Below, piece by piece: positions 1 to 8,834 of a stretch of DNA of 64,000 bases. The stretch's first letter is position 1. Every line of letters begins with the position of its first letter. A program made the translations under genes and the position numbers. The notes beneath the pieces are model-generated. The model had not been told where the DNA came from and made no database searches. It worked only from the letters and a program-made list of their open reading frames with translations. The stretch comes from Mesorhizobium sp. (GTDB taxonomy: Bacteria; Pseudomonadota; Alphaproteobacteria; Rhizobiales; Rhizobiaceae): the NCBI RefSeq assembly GCF_004962245.1, contig NZ_SUHQ01000004.1:238151-302150 (forward strand), in the 5' to 3' direction.

Positions 1-359
1 AGTCAGGACAGCATGTCCGCTTTCACAAGATCCTGGCTTTCGTGCTTATGGGGCTCATGTCCGGCGTTGGCGGCGTCATGATCTCTGCGCAGCTCGCCGT
101 CGGCAATCCCGCAGCCGGGGAGGGCTTCCTGTTCCCGGCAGTCAGTGCCGCCGTCATTGGCGGAACGCTTCTCAGTGGCGGCACGGGCGGCGTGCTCCAT
201 TCCATCATCGGGGTGTTCATTCTCGAGCTTCTGCGCAACGGCATGATCCAGCTTGGAGTCGACCCCTACCTGCGCCATGTGGCCGAGGGCCTCACCATCA
301 TCGCAGCCCTGGTCATTGGCAACTGGAGCCTTCGTGGGCGGCTGAGGATCGTGAAATGA
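1..359 (+). CDS. Sugar ABC transporter permease, C-terminal part (5' end outside window)
   Basis: This is the end of an RbsC-type inner-membrane permease, read from base 3 without a stop before TGA at 357-359. The visible part has two or three hydrophobic segments and the glycine-rich VIGGTLLSGGTGGVLHS motif typical of this permease family, in the place where RbsC/YtfT-like proteins have their last membrane helices. Its stop overlaps the ATG of the ATPase gene by four bases, so the two are translationally coupled. With the ATPase and the second permease it forms one sugar importer. The start and N-terminal helices lie upstream of the window, so length cannot be judged. Confidence 0.85.
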   Translation, partial: SGQHVRFHKILAFVLMGLMSGVGGVMISAQLAVGNPAAGEGFLFPAVSAAVIGGTLLSGGTGGVLHSIIGVFILELLRNGMIQLGVDPYLRHVAEGLTIIAALVIGNWSLRGRLRIVK

Positions 360-1876
360 CCCCGGTTCTCGCTGCAACAAACATTGGCAAGACCTATCCG
401 GGCGTGCGTGCCTTGCACGATGTGAGCGTAGAGTTGCGCCAGAACGAGGTTCTTGGCCTCATTGGCCAGAATGGTTCCGGCAAGTCGACGCTTCTGAAAA
501 TCCTTTCAGGCATGGAGCAGCCGACCACCGGGAAGATCCGCCTGCGTGGCGTTGATACCATCGTCCGGTCGCCGCTGGCTGCGGCGAGCATGGGCATCGG
601 GCTGGTCCATCAGGAGCAGTCGCTAATCCCCAATCTCACGGTTGCCGAGAATATCTTTTTCGACAAGCCGTCGCCGCACCGTCGCTTCGGTATCTACAAC
701 TGGAGAGGTCTCAATCGGGAAGCTGCCCGACAGCTCGCAAAGCTTGAGTGCGATATCCCTCCCGACATCAAGGTCGACGCGCTGAGCTTTCCGGACCGGC
801 AGATGGTCGAGTTCGCCAAGGTGCTTGCAATCGAGGAACTGATAGATCAGCCGCTTGTCATCCTGTTTGACGAACCAACGTCGCTGCTCAGCCCATCTGA
901 GGTCGAAGATCTGTTTCGCCAGATCAGGCGACTGCGAGCGCGCGCATCGGTCGTTTTTGTATCTCACCGGATGGAAGAGGTCCTGGAAATCTCCGACCGC
1001 GTTCACGTCATGGTCAATGGCGAGAATGTCGCGGAAAGAACGCAGGACACCACGAGCCACGAGGAGCTCTACCATCTGATGGTCGGCTCCCGACGCTCCG
1101 ACGACTATTATCAGGAGAGCGGTCGCGAGCCGGTCGAGGCGTTCGAGCCGCGGCTGGTGGTCGGCGGTCTCACCGCGCCGGGCAGGTTTCGCGACGTATC
1201 TCTCTCGGTCAGGTCAGGCGAGATCGTGGCCGTCACCGGTGTGGCAGGCTCGGGTGCCGAAACCTTCTGTCGTGCCATCTTCGGCGCCGAGGACGGTGTG
1301 GTTGGCAGCGTCAAGGTCGCCGGCCACGAACTGGGTTTATCGGCAATGCCCGATGCAGCGATACGCGCCGGGATCGGGTATGTCCCTGCCGAGCGGAAAC
1401 TTGAGGGTGTCATAGTCGGACGCACCGTCCTCGAAAACATCGTTCTCACCTTCGGCCCGCAGATGGGACGCATTGGCCTGATCAACCGGAAAAAGGAAAC
1501 GGCGCAAGCGCTTTCCTGGATGAACAGGCTCAAGGTCAAGACGCCTTCACCCGTCGAATATGTCGAGCGGTTGAGCGGGGGCAACCAGCAGAAGGTTTCT
1601 CTGGCCAAATGGCTGATGTCGGATCGTCTCCAGGTGCTCATCCTCGATCACCCGACGCGTGGCCTTGATCCTGGCGCCAAGGCCGATCTCTTCGGCGTCA
1701 TGAGGGAACTCGCCCGCCAGGGGCTGGCGATTGTCTTCGTCTCGGAAACTCTCGAGGAGACGCTGGGTATGGCGGACACCGTGATCGTCATGCGTGATGG
1801 CGAAGTGTCGGCCAGATTTGAAGACCTTTGCCTGCACAAGCCAAGGCCCGAACAAATTGTCGAGGCGATGGTATGA
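356..1876 (+). CDS. Sugar ABC transporter ATP-binding protein, double-domain (RbsA/MglA type)
   Basis: This 506-residue protein carries two ABC cassettes, as usual for ribose/galactose-type importers. The first has Walker A GQNGSGKST (about 37-45) and Walker B LVILFDEPT, but a degenerate signature (LSFPDRQ). The second has a normal signature (LSGGNQQK) but a decayed Walker A (GVAGSGAE), a common asymmetry in the family. It powers import by the flanking permeases on the cytoplasmic face. ATGA overlaps on both sides couple it to both. The substrate cannot be read from the ATPase; the neighbourhood suggests a cyclitol or sugar derivative. Confidence 0.93.
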   Translation: MTPVLAATNIGKTYPGVRALHDVSVELRQNEVLGLIGQNGSGKSTLLKILSGMEQPTTGKIRLRGVDTIVRSPLAAASMGIGLVHQEQSLIPNLTVAENIFFDKPSPHRRFGIYNWRGLNREAARQLAKLECDIPPDIKVDALSFPDRQMVEFAKVLAIEELIDQPLVILFDEPTSLLSPSEVEDLFRQIRRLRARASVVFVSHRMEEVLEISDRVHVMVNGENVAERTQDTTSHEELYHLMVGSRRSDDYYQESGREPVEAFEPRLVVGGLTAPGRFRDVSLSVRSGEIVAVTGVAGSGAETFCRAIFGAEDGVVGSVKVAGHELGLSAMPDAAIRAGIGYVPAERKLEGVIVGRTVLENIVLTFGPQMGRIGLINRKKETAQALSWMNRLKVKTPSPVEYVERLSGGNQQKVSLAKWLMSDRLQVLILDHPTRGLDPGAKADLFGVMRELARQGLAIVFVSETLEETLGMADTVIVMRDGEVSARFEDLCLHKPRPEQIVEAMV

Positions 1877-2880
1877 GTGGAGATAGCCCAGAAATTCGCG
1901 CTGGCCAGGTTGGCGAACAGAACGCATCCATCAGGCGAATTGAAATTGCCCGTCGGCTCAGGTCAATCGCTGTTCCGGTGATCGCGCTTGCCGGACTGTT
2001 CTCGACCATCGCGTGGGTCCAGCCCAAACTCCTGTCGCTGCGGGCACTTGCCGGACTGACAACAGACGCCGCGCCGCTGCTCATGCTGGTCATGGGCAGT
2101 GCTGTCGTCATCCTGCTCGGCGGTATCGACCTGTCTGTCGCGACCATGGCTTCGTTTGCGGCGGTCGCCTTCGTCATGCTCAATCCGACCCTGGGGGAAT
2201 TCGCTTTTGTCGCGGTGCTCGGGCTTGCCGGCCTCGTTGGTGCCCTACAGGGTTATGTTCATCACCGGGCCCAGATTCCGTCATTTGTCGTAAGCTTCGG
2301 ATCGCTGGGGATGCTCTACGGGATCACCCACTTCATCTCAAACGCTACCGCTGCCCCATTGTCGCAACCATCAGCCATCATCTCCTTCTTCGGCAGCCGC
2401 ACGGCCGGATTGCCGAACGGAGTGATTGTAGTTCTCATCTCGGCCGCCATCCTCGGCGCGCTGTTCCGGTTTACCCGTCTTGGCCGCGAGATCTTTGCAG
2501 TCGGCGCTTCAGAACGGGCGGCCCTCCTGTCGGGCGTCAAAACCCTGCGCGTGAAGGTGCTGGCCTTCGCTATTTCAGCGATCTGTGCATCTGTCGCCGG
2601 CCTGCTCCTGCTCGGGCAGACCGGATACAGCTCGCCTGCAATGGCGAACAACTACCTCCTTCCGGCGATCGTCGGTGTGGTGGTTGGTGGCACTGCCATT
2701 TCGGGAGGCATAGGGGGTATTGCCTGCGCCCTGGTTGGTGGACTCATCGCCGGACTGGTGCGCATCGGCACTGTCATCGTCGGGCTCAATCCCGCCTACC
2801 AGAACATCGTTTTCGGCGTGGTCATAGTCATTGCAGTCGCCATAACGATCGATCGCGAGAAGATTGGCATCATCAAGTAA
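1873..2880 (+). CDS. Sugar ABC transporter permease (RbsC type)
   Basis: This 335-residue inner-membrane protein has about eight to ten hydrophobic segments and family motifs GGIDLSVATMAS near residue 80 and VVVGGTAISGGIGG near the C-terminus. The ATG at 1873 is preferred because it overlaps the ATPase stop as ATGA. It is the second permease after the partial one at the left edge, so the transporter would use a heterodimeric pore. A Gfo/Idh dehydrogenase gene follows 23 bp later in the same direction. Confidence 0.92.
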   Translation: MSGDSPEIRAGQVGEQNASIRRIEIARRLRSIAVPVIALAGLFSTIAWVQPKLLSLRALAGLTTDAAPLLMLVMGSAVVILLGGIDLSVATMASFAAVAFVMLNPTLGEFAFVAVLGLAGLVGALQGYVHHRAQIPSFVVSFGSLGMLYGITHFISNATAAPLSQPSAIISFFGSRTAGLPNGVIVVLISAAILGALFRFTRLGREIFAVGASERAALLSGVKTLRVKVLAFAISAICASVAGLLLLGQTGYSSPAMANNYLLPAIVGVVVGGTAISGGIGGIACALVGGLIAGLVRIGTVIVGLNPAYQNIVFGVVIVIAVAITIDREKIGIIK

Positions 2881-2903
2881 AGCGTCGGAAAGAAGGGGAA
2901 CAC

Positions 2904-3908
2904 ATGCCAGGACGTAAGCGGCTGCAACTGGCACTTTTCGGCGCCGGACGGATGGGCTCGATTCACGCCGCCAACATTGCCACCCATCCTCGTGCGGTGC
3001 TCGCCGCAATCGTTGATCCGAATATCGAAGGTGCCCGCGCCCTCGCGGAAACATTTCAGTCGCGCGTGCGCTCGGCAACCGACGTGTTCGACGATCCTGC
3101 CGTCGACGCTATCGTCATTGCCAGCGTCGCCTCTACGCACCCCGAATTGATTGACCAGGCGTTGGCTCGCGGCAAGGCCGTCTTCTGCGAGAAGCCACTG
3201 GCGCGTGATCTCGACACCGTTCGTTCGCTTGTTGCCGCGGTCGAGGCGGCGGGCACACCGTTCCTGCTGGCGTTCAACCGACGCTTCGACCCGGGCTTCG
3301 TGTCGCTGGCCTCGCGACTGCGCGAGGGCAAGGCAGGAGCCCCGGACCTGGTGCTGCTCACCAGCCGCGATCCCGGTCCGCCGCCGATCGACTACATCGT
3401 GGCTTCAGGCGGCATCCTTCGCGAAACCACCATTCATGACATTGACATGGCGCGATGGCTGACCGGCGAAGAACCGGATAGTGTCTATGCCGTCGGTGCG
3501 GCGCGCACGGACCCGCGGATCGCCGCGGCCGGACATGTCGACACCGTCATGGTTACGCTGACGGTGCCTTCGGGGACGCTCGTTTCGATCAACAATTCCT
3601 GGCGATCTGCCTATGGCTATGATCAGCGCGCGGAGATTCATGGAGCGGGTGGTATGCTCCAGCTCGGCAATCTTTTGTCTACCCCGGCCACTGCCTGGAA
3701 CGCCGACGGCGGATCATCCGACAAGCCGCAGCCCTTCTTTCTTGAACGCTACGCAGACGCCTATCGGCGAGAGCTCGACTATTTCGTGAACCGCCTGGAG
3801 GAAGGAGGCGCCATGTCTCCTGGTGCCGCAGACGGTCTGAGAGCGCTCGAGATTGCCGAGGCAGCTGAAGAGTCCATGAGGTCGGGCCTTGCGATTAAGC
3901 TCTCCTGA
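2904..3908 (+). CDS. Gfo/Idh/MocA oxidoreductase, inositol 2-dehydrogenase-like
   Basis: The 334-residue product has the N-terminal NAD(P) fold GAGRMGSIHAAN (about 10-21), the FCEKPLAR motif with the catalytic lysine (about 95), and HDIDMARWL, the usual His/Asp region of the C-terminal domain. It resembles IolG/IdhA-type dehydrogenases that oxidise a ring hydroxyl of inositols or related sugars to a keto group. ATG 2904 follows the Shine-Dalgarno AAGGGGAA and lies 23 bp after the permease stop, so it belongs to the transporter operon. Exact substrate is unknown. It is one of four Gfo/Idh proteins in the first 13.4 kb. Confidence 0.88.
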   Translation: MPGRKRLQLALFGAGRMGSIHAANIATHPRAVLAAIVDPNIEGARALAETFQSRVRSATDVFDDPAVDAIVIASVASTHPELIDQALARGKAVFCEKPLARDLDTVRSLVAAVEAAGTPFLLAFNRRFDPGFVSLASRLREGKAGAPDLVLLTSRDPGPPPIDYIVASGGILRETTIHDIDMARWLTGEEPDSVYAVGAARTDPRIAAAGHVDTVMVTLTVPSGTLVSINNSWRSAYGYDQRAEIHGAGGMLQLGNLLSTPATAWNADGGSSDKPQPFFLERYADAYRRELDYFVNRLEEGGAMSPGAADGLRALEIAEAAEESMRSGLAIKLS

Positions 3909-3966
3909 ACCCCACGACTTTGCCTGGAAAGCGCCGCGCCGAACCATCCAGAAGAGGCGAGGGCTA

Positions 3967-5091
3967 TCAACCCTCCACCTCCTGCCACTGCCGCGTTGCA
4001 GCGGCTTTCACGGTTGCTTCTATGACCGCGTTGATATGAGCCGCTTCGGCAAAACTCGGCGACGCTGAAGTGTCATTCTTCTGGATTGCCTCAATAAGAC
4101 GTCGGGCCGTGATCACGAATGCTTCGCCATAGCCGAGACCTTGCCCTTGCGCATACCAGAATGGCTCCGCTTCGGGATGGATGCCGCCGATCATGATACG
4201 ACGGAAGCCGCTTCGATCCTTTTGCTCGGCCTCGGTGTATAGATGGATTTCATTGTTGCGCTCCCAACTGAACGACAGCGCCCCCTTGGAGCCGATCAGC
4301 GTGAAGGCGAGGTCGCTCTTGTGCCCGGTTGCGGCCCAGCATGAATGAATCGACCCCGTTGCCCCCGACCTGAATTCCACCAGTGTGGTCATCATGTCGT
4401 CGACAGTGACATTCCGCATGGCCGCTCCTTCAGCCCGCAGCGGAAAATACGTTCGCGAGGATGCCGCAACGCGGGCAATGGGACCGACCAGCGCCACGGC
4501 AATATCGGAAATGTGGGATCCGAGATCGCCTCCAGCGCCGGCGCCGGCCCGGGCGCTGTCGAACCGCCAGGCGTAGGGCAGCTCCGGGGCGTTGGCATAG
4601 TCCTGGAAGAAGTGGCCTTCGAAGTGACGCAGTTCACCGAGCTCGCCGCTCTCCACCAGCTTCCTGGCAAATTGCACCGCCGGCCAGCAGCGGTAGACGA
4701 AATTCACCATGTTGACCTTGCCAGACCGACTGGCAGCCTCTGCCATCCGTTTTGCAGAGGCAGCCGAGCTGGCCAGTGGCTTTTCGCAGAAAACATGTTT
4801 TCCGTTGGCGAAGGCGTCGCTGGCGATCTCCTCATGGCTGTCATTGGGCGTAATGATGACCACCACGTCTATGTCGTCGGCGCGGGTAATCTGCTTCCAG
4901 TCTGTCGTTGCTTCTGCCCATCCCCACCGGCGTGCACTCTCCTCCGCAAGACGTGCATCGATGTCGGCCAGGCGAACCATCTCGATCCGCGGCATGTTCG
5001 GCCAGAGGAAGCCTTCGATGTTCCGCAGTGCCAGGCTGTGGGTCTTGGCCATATAGCCGGATCCTACAATACCGAATTTCAAGCTTTTCAC
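3967..5091 (-). CDS. Gfo/Idh/MocA family oxidoreductase
   Basis: The 374-residue product starts with GIVGSGYMAKTHSLAL (dinucleotide fold), has FCEKPLASS with the conserved lysine, and GGDLGSHISDIAVALVG, the His/Asp helix of the C-terminal domain. The start is GTG at 5091, with AGGAG eight bases upstream on the minus strand. It is downstream of the SDR gene at 5120-5860 and probably cotranscribed, giving two dehydrogenases in one minus-strand unit. Its 3' end converges on the plus-strand gene ending at 3908. A sugar or cyclitol substrate is likely but not proved. Confidence 0.88.
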   Translation of the reverse strand: MKSLKFGIVGSGYMAKTHSLALRNIEGFLWPNMPRIEMVRLADIDARLAEESARRWGWAEATTDWKQITRADDIDVVVIITPNDSHEEIASDAFANGKHVFCEKPLASSAASAKRMAEAASRSGKVNMVNFVYRCWPAVQFARKLVESGELGELRHFEGHFFQDYANAPELPYAWRFDSARAGAGAGGDLGSHISDIAVALVGPIARVAASSRTYFPLRAEGAAMRNVTVDDMMTTLVEFRSGATGSIHSCWAATGHKSDLAFTLIGSKGALSFSWERNNEIHLYTEAEQKDRSGFRRIMIGGIHPEAEPFWYAQGQGLGYGEAFVITARRLIEAIQKNDTSASPSFAEAAHINAVIEATVKAAATRQWQEVEG

Positions 5092-5119
5092 GTTTGGTCT
5101 CCTGGAGCTGCTCTGAGGT

Positions 5120-5860
5120 TCATCGGATGGAACGCCCGCCGTCGACGGGGATGGCGAGGCCGGTCATGTAGCTAGCGTCGTCGCTTGCGAGGAAAGCGAC
5201 AACCGAGGCCACTTCCTCGGGCCTGCCAACCCGGCCGATAGGATGTTTCGACACAACTGCCTGGGTGGCCGCATCTGGATCCTGCGCCGCTCCCAGCCAG
5301 GATGTCACCATGCGCGTGCCGATGGCCGCCGGACAGACCGCGTTCACCCGGATCCTGTCGCGTGCAAGGTCAAGTGCAAGCGACGCCGTCAGTGTGGTTA
5401 TCCCGCTCTTCGATGCGCTGTAGGCGATCATGTTCTCGGTGCCGCGGATGCCGGTGATCGAACCGACATTGACGATGGCGCCGCCTCCTGCGGCTCTCAA
5501 CCGGGGGACCGCTGCGCGGCAACCAAGGAAAACGCTCGTCAGATTGGTGTCGATCATCTCATGCCACAGTTCGAGACTCGTCTCCTCGACGCCTCCGCTT
5601 GCGCGTGCCCCTGCGTTGTTCACCAGAACGTCCAGATGGCCGAACCGCTCGACTACCGTGTGGACGGCCTGTTCCCACGCATCGCATGATGTGACGTCGA
5701 GGTAGACCGAATAAGCGCCGTCCACATCTACCGATGACGGGTCACGCCTGTGCGCGGCGGCCACCTGGCCGCCCTCACGCTGGATCCTGCGTATGGTCTC
5801 CAGCCCGATGCCCGTCGATGCGCCGGTAACCATCACGACCTTGCCGTCGAAGCGCTTCAT
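5120..5860 (-). CDS. Short-chain dehydrogenase/reductase (classical SDR)
   Basis: This 246-residue cytoplasmic oxidoreductase shows the cofactor motif VTGASTGIGL, NNAG, the catalytic serine in NVGSITG, the YSASKSG catalytic Tyr/Lys pair, and a final IPVDGGRSI as in FabG-like enzymes. The internal ATG at 5860 is chosen over one 15 bases upstream because the upstream stretch contains an AAGAGG ribosome site. The gene is divergent from the IolD-like gene; the shared 147-bp gap contains two copies of the 14-bp operator. It likely oxidises or reduces an intermediate of this regulon. Confidence 0.88.
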   Translation of the reverse strand: MKRFDGKVVMVTGASTGIGLETIRRIQREGGQVAAAHRRDPSSVDVDGAYSVYLDVTSCDAWEQAVHTVVERFGHLDVLVNNAGARASGGVEETSLELWHEMIDTNLTSVFLGCRAAVPRLRAAGGGAIVNVGSITGIRGTENMIAYSASKSGITTLTASLALDLARDRIRVNAVCPAAIGTRMVTSWLGAAQDPDAATQAVVSKHPIGRVGRPEEVASVVAFLASDDASYMTGLAIPVDGGRSIR

Positions 5861-5870
5861 GGAGCCTCTT

Positions 5871-5884
5871 TGCATAGCATTTCA
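5871..5884 (-). promoter_or_regulatory. Variant of the 14-bp LacI-type operator, upstream of the SDR gene
   Basis: TGCATAGCATTTCA matches the regulon consensus TGCATAGCTATTCA at 12 of 14 positions. It lies 11 bp upstream of the SDR start codon, in the region that would be 5' leader. A second copy is 103 bp away at 5974, so the pair could bring two repressor dimers together. Confidence 0.5.
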
Positions 5885-5973
5885 ATTTTCATCTTCTCTT
5901 GCGCCGTTTTTTGCCTTAGAAGCGATCATCTGGCTCCCCGGAACGACAGCACAGCCTCACTCAGAACCCAAAA

Positions 5974-5987
5974 TGCATAGCTAGTCA
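5974..5987 (+). promoter_or_regulatory. 14-bp LacI-type operator upstream of the IolD-like gene
   Basis: TGCATAGCTAGTCA differs from the copies at 9749 and 12113 by one base. It lies 21 bp before the start of the gene at 6008, between divergent genes. The near-perfect dyad (TGCATAG/CTATGCA) is the form expected for a LacI-family dimer, and the LacI gene at 10921 is the obvious candidate. Confidence 0.62.
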
Positions 5988-6007
5988 ATATTCAGGAACG
6001 CAGAAAA

Positions 6008-7882
6008 ATGGCTCAGACAGTCTCACTCACCGCTGCGCAGGCGGTCGTCCGTTTCCTCAAGTCGCAATATTCAGACTATGACGGACTGCAGGAACGCCTG
6101 ATTGGCGGCATGTTTGGGATCTTCGGACATGGCAACGTCGCCGGCATGGGTGAGGCGCTTGAGGAGTATGGCGACGATCTGCCCTTCTACCAGGCGAAGA
6201 ACGAGCAATCGATGGTTCACGCCGCCATGGGCTATGCCAAGGCAAAAAACAGGCGCGCCACGCTTGCATGCTCCGCCTCGATCGGTCCAGGCTCGACCAA
6301 CATGCTCACAGGGGCGGCGACGGCCACGATCAACCGGATTCCGGTGCTCCTGCTGCCTTCTGACATCTTCGCGCACCGCAGGCCCGGGACGGTCCTTCAG
6401 CTTCTCGAACATCCGCTTGAAGCTGATCTGTCGGTCAACGATGCATTCAGGCCGCTGTCCCGGTTCTTCGACCGGATTTCGCGCCCTGAACAGCTGCTGA
6501 CAGCGTTGCCGGAAGCCATGCGCATCCTCGTCGACCCGGCAAATACGGGCGCCGTCACCATTTCACTTCCGCAGGATGTCCAGGGCGAGGCGTTTTCCTG
6601 TCCGGCAGGTTTCTTCGACAGGCGCGTATGGCGTATTCGCCGGGCAAGTCCGAATGCAGACGAGATTGCTCGTGCCGCGGATCTGATCGCGCACTCCAAC
6701 CGGCCTCTGATCATTGCCGGCGGGGGAGTCCGGTATGCCGCGGCCGAAGCCGAGCTTGTGGCTTTCTGCAACCGCTTCGGCATCCCTGTCATGGAAACCT
6801 TCGCCGGCAAGGGCGTTTCGCAGGGCGCATCTCTGCTTCTGGGAGGCGGCGGCACGACGGGAACGGGGGCGGCCGCGCGGGTTGGTGAAAAGGCCGATCT
6901 GGTGATTGCAATAGGCACGCGCCTCACGGATTTTACCACGGCATCCCGGTCGCATTTCAACAGCGAAACCCGCTACCTCTCGATCAACGTCAACGCACAG
7001 GATGCCTACAAGCTCGGTGCAGAGCCCATTGTCGCTGATGCCAAACTCGCCCTTGCAGCGCTTGGCGAGGCGCTGGCGGGCAGGGGCTGTGCAACCACCC
7101 ACAGCTTCCGAAACGAGGTTCGTGGCGCAGTCGATACCTGGCTGGAAGACTATCGTGCATCCATCTCGCACGAGCAGGGAGCGCCTCTCAAGCAGGGAAC
7201 GATCATCGCCATGGTCAACCAGGCGGCCGTGAAGGGTGATGTGGTGATTGCCGCCGCCGGCACGCCACCAGGCGAGATCATGAAGGCCTGGGATAACTCG
7301 GCCGGCAGCGAATGCTTCATCGAATTCGGCTTTTCGTGCATGGGTCACGAGATACCGGCCGGGCTGGGTGTTGCAATCGCACGGGAAAACGAGGGCACCG
7401 TGTTCGTTGTCATCGGAGACGGCACCTATCTCATGGGGCCGACCGAACTGGTGACAGCTGTCCAGGAGGGCGCTCGCCTGGTCACAGTGGTCATCGAGAA
7501 CTGGGGATTCCAGTGCATCAGGGCGCTTCAGCAGGCCAGCACCGGCGCAGACAACTTCGGAAATGAATTCCGCCGCCGGTCGGCAGAGGGGCGCCAGCCC
7601 GACGGCGACTATCTCGATGTCGACTACGCGGCAAACGCGCGATCGATGGGTTGCGCGGTGTTTTCCGCTTCCGATCCAGACGGCCTTGCCGAAGCGCTCG
7701 CGCAGGCAAGGACAGTCGAAGGTCCCGCCGTGATCGTGGTGAAGGCCGAGAAACGGGGCGGTTCGATCGGAGCCGGCCTGTGGTGGGAGGTCGGCGTCGC
7801 TGAAGTTTCCGGCCTGGAACGGGTCCGTGAGGCGCGCAGGCGCTACGAGACGGGTCGCGCCAAGCAGAAGACGCTGGCCTGA
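6008..7882 (+). CDS. iolD: ThDP-dependent hydrolase, IolD-like (trihydroxycyclohexane-1,2-dione hydrolase family)
   Basis: At 624 residues this is the usual IolD length. It has the IolD-style N-terminus (AVVRFLKSQY, FGIFGHGNVAGMGEALEE), the catalytic glutamate in KNEQSM (E66), and the thiamine-diphosphate/Mg motif GDGTYLMG (about 471) with ENWGF 27 residues later. IolD opens the six-membered ring of trihydroxycyclohexane-1,2-dione to 5-deoxyglucuronate in inositol breakdown. Here no iolE, iolB or iolC gene is nearby, so the true substrate may be another cyclic diketone. ATG 6008 follows AGGAAC. The lactonase gene follows 13 bp later. Acetolactate synthase is less likely given the N-terminal signature. 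Confidence 0.85.
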   Translation: MAQTVSLTAAQAVVRFLKSQYSDYDGLQERLIGGMFGIFGHGNVAGMGEALEEYGDDLPFYQAKNEQSMVHAAMGYAKAKNRRATLACSASIGPGSTNMLTGAATATINRIPVLLLPSDIFAHRRPGTVLQLLEHPLEADLSVNDAFRPLSRFFDRISRPEQLLTALPEAMRILVDPANTGAVTISLPQDVQGEAFSCPAGFFDRRVWRIRRASPNADEIARAADLIAHSNRPLIIAGGGVRYAAAEAELVAFCNRFGIPVMETFAGKGVSQGASLLLGGGGTTGTGAAARVGEKADLVIAIGTRLTDFTTASRSHFNSETRYLSINVNAQDAYKLGAEPIVADAKLALAALGEALAGRGCATTHSFRNEVRGAVDTWLEDYRASISHEQGAPLKQGTIIAMVNQAAVKGDVVIAAAGTPPGEIMKAWDNSAGSECFIEFGFSCMGHEIPAGLGVAIARENEGTVFVVIGDGTYLMGPTELVTAVQEGARLVTVVIENWGFQCIRALQQASTGADNFGNEFRRRSAEGRQPDGDYLDVDYAANARSMGCAVFSASDPDGLAEALAQARTVEGPAVIVVKAEKRGGSIGAGLWWEVGVAEVSGLERVREARRRYETGRAKQKTLA

Positions 7883-7895
7883 CGCGAAGGTACCG

Positions 7896-8765
7896 ATGTC
7901 CCAGCTGATCGAAGTGCTGCCGGTACAGATGGAGCTTGGCGAGTGCCCTTTGTGGGACCACCGCCGGAACCGTCTCTACTGGGTAGACATCATACGCTGC
8001 ACGCTTTTCGAGCTTGACTGGCTGTCTCGCGCGATGCGCACCTGGCCGCTGCCGGCGCTGGGCGGCGGCCTGGCGCTGCTCGGCGCTGATGAAATCCTGG
8101 TCGCGGCGCAGACCGGCCTTTTCCGCTTCAGTCCTGCCACCGGGCAGTACCAATATTTTCTGCACCCTGAAGTGGGCATGCCGACAAACCGGCTGAACGA
8201 AGGCAAGGCGGACCCTGCCGGCAATTTCTGGATCGGGTCGATGTCGACCCTAGGCCGTCGGCCCGAAGGCAGCCTCTACCGGGTCTCCCCCGCCGGCCAG
8301 ATCAGCCGGATGCTGTCTGGAATTCACGTTCCCAACGCCCTGGTCTTCCTTCCTGGTGACGAGGTCATTTTTGCCGACAGCCATATGAAGCTGATCTGGT
8401 GCTACCATCTCGATCCGCACAGCGGAGAATTTGCCGGGCGCCAGGTGTTTGCTGACGACACCGCACTGGCATCGATACCGGACGGCGCGGTCGCCGACAG
8501 AGAGGGCAACATCTGGAACGCCAAGTTCGGCGGCGGGCGGATCGCCGTCTACCGGGGGCAGGGGCGGCTTGCAGACGAGCTGCTCCTGCCAGCCATGCAG
8601 GTAACATCCTGCGCGTTCTGCGGGCCCGATCTCGATTACCTCGCGGTGACAACAGCCAAGCGGCTGCTCGACGATGAACAGCGACGAGCCCAGACCGAGG
8701 CCGGCAACCTGTTCATCTTCAGGCCGGGTGCAACCGGTCTGCGGGAGCCGGTTAGCCGGATCTGA
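7896..8765 (+). CDS. SMP-30/gluconolactonase-family sugar lactonase
   Basis: The 289-residue product is a six-bladed beta-propeller of the SMP-30/regucalcin type: LGECPLWDHRRNRLYWVDI at the N-terminus carries the metal-binding glutamate, NRLNEGKADPAGNFWIGSM the central Asn/Asp region, and PDGAVADREGNIWNA the later metal aspartate. Such enzymes hydrolyse sugar lactones in the cytoplasm. ATG 7896 is favoured over an upstream start inside the IolD-like gene. Being next in the operon, it may open a lactone made by one of the Gfo/Idh or SDR dehydrogenases. Confidence 0.87.
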   Translation: MSQLIEVLPVQMELGECPLWDHRRNRLYWVDIIRCTLFELDWLSRAMRTWPLPALGGGLALLGADEILVAAQTGLFRFSPATGQYQYFLHPEVGMPTNRLNEGKADPAGNFWIGSMSTLGRRPEGSLYRVSPAGQISRMLSGIHVPNALVFLPGDEVIFADSHMKLIWCYHLDPHSGEFAGRQVFADDTALASIPDGAVADREGNIWNAKFGGGRIAVYRGQGRLADELLLPAMQVTSCAFCGPDLDYLAVTTAKRLLDDEQRRAQTEAGNLFIFRPGATGLREPVSRI

Positions 8766-8834
8766 CCGGAGCGGTCGGAGGGGATCGGACATCCGCCGCC
8801 AATTTCCGATGCGACGAATCTGCGGAAGCCGGGG

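Noticed and set aside
6008..7882. Acetolactate synthase as identity of the ThDP enzyme
   Set aside because: The N-terminal FGIFGHGNVAGMGEALEE and NEQSM segments and the 624-residue length match IolD, not acetolactate synthase.
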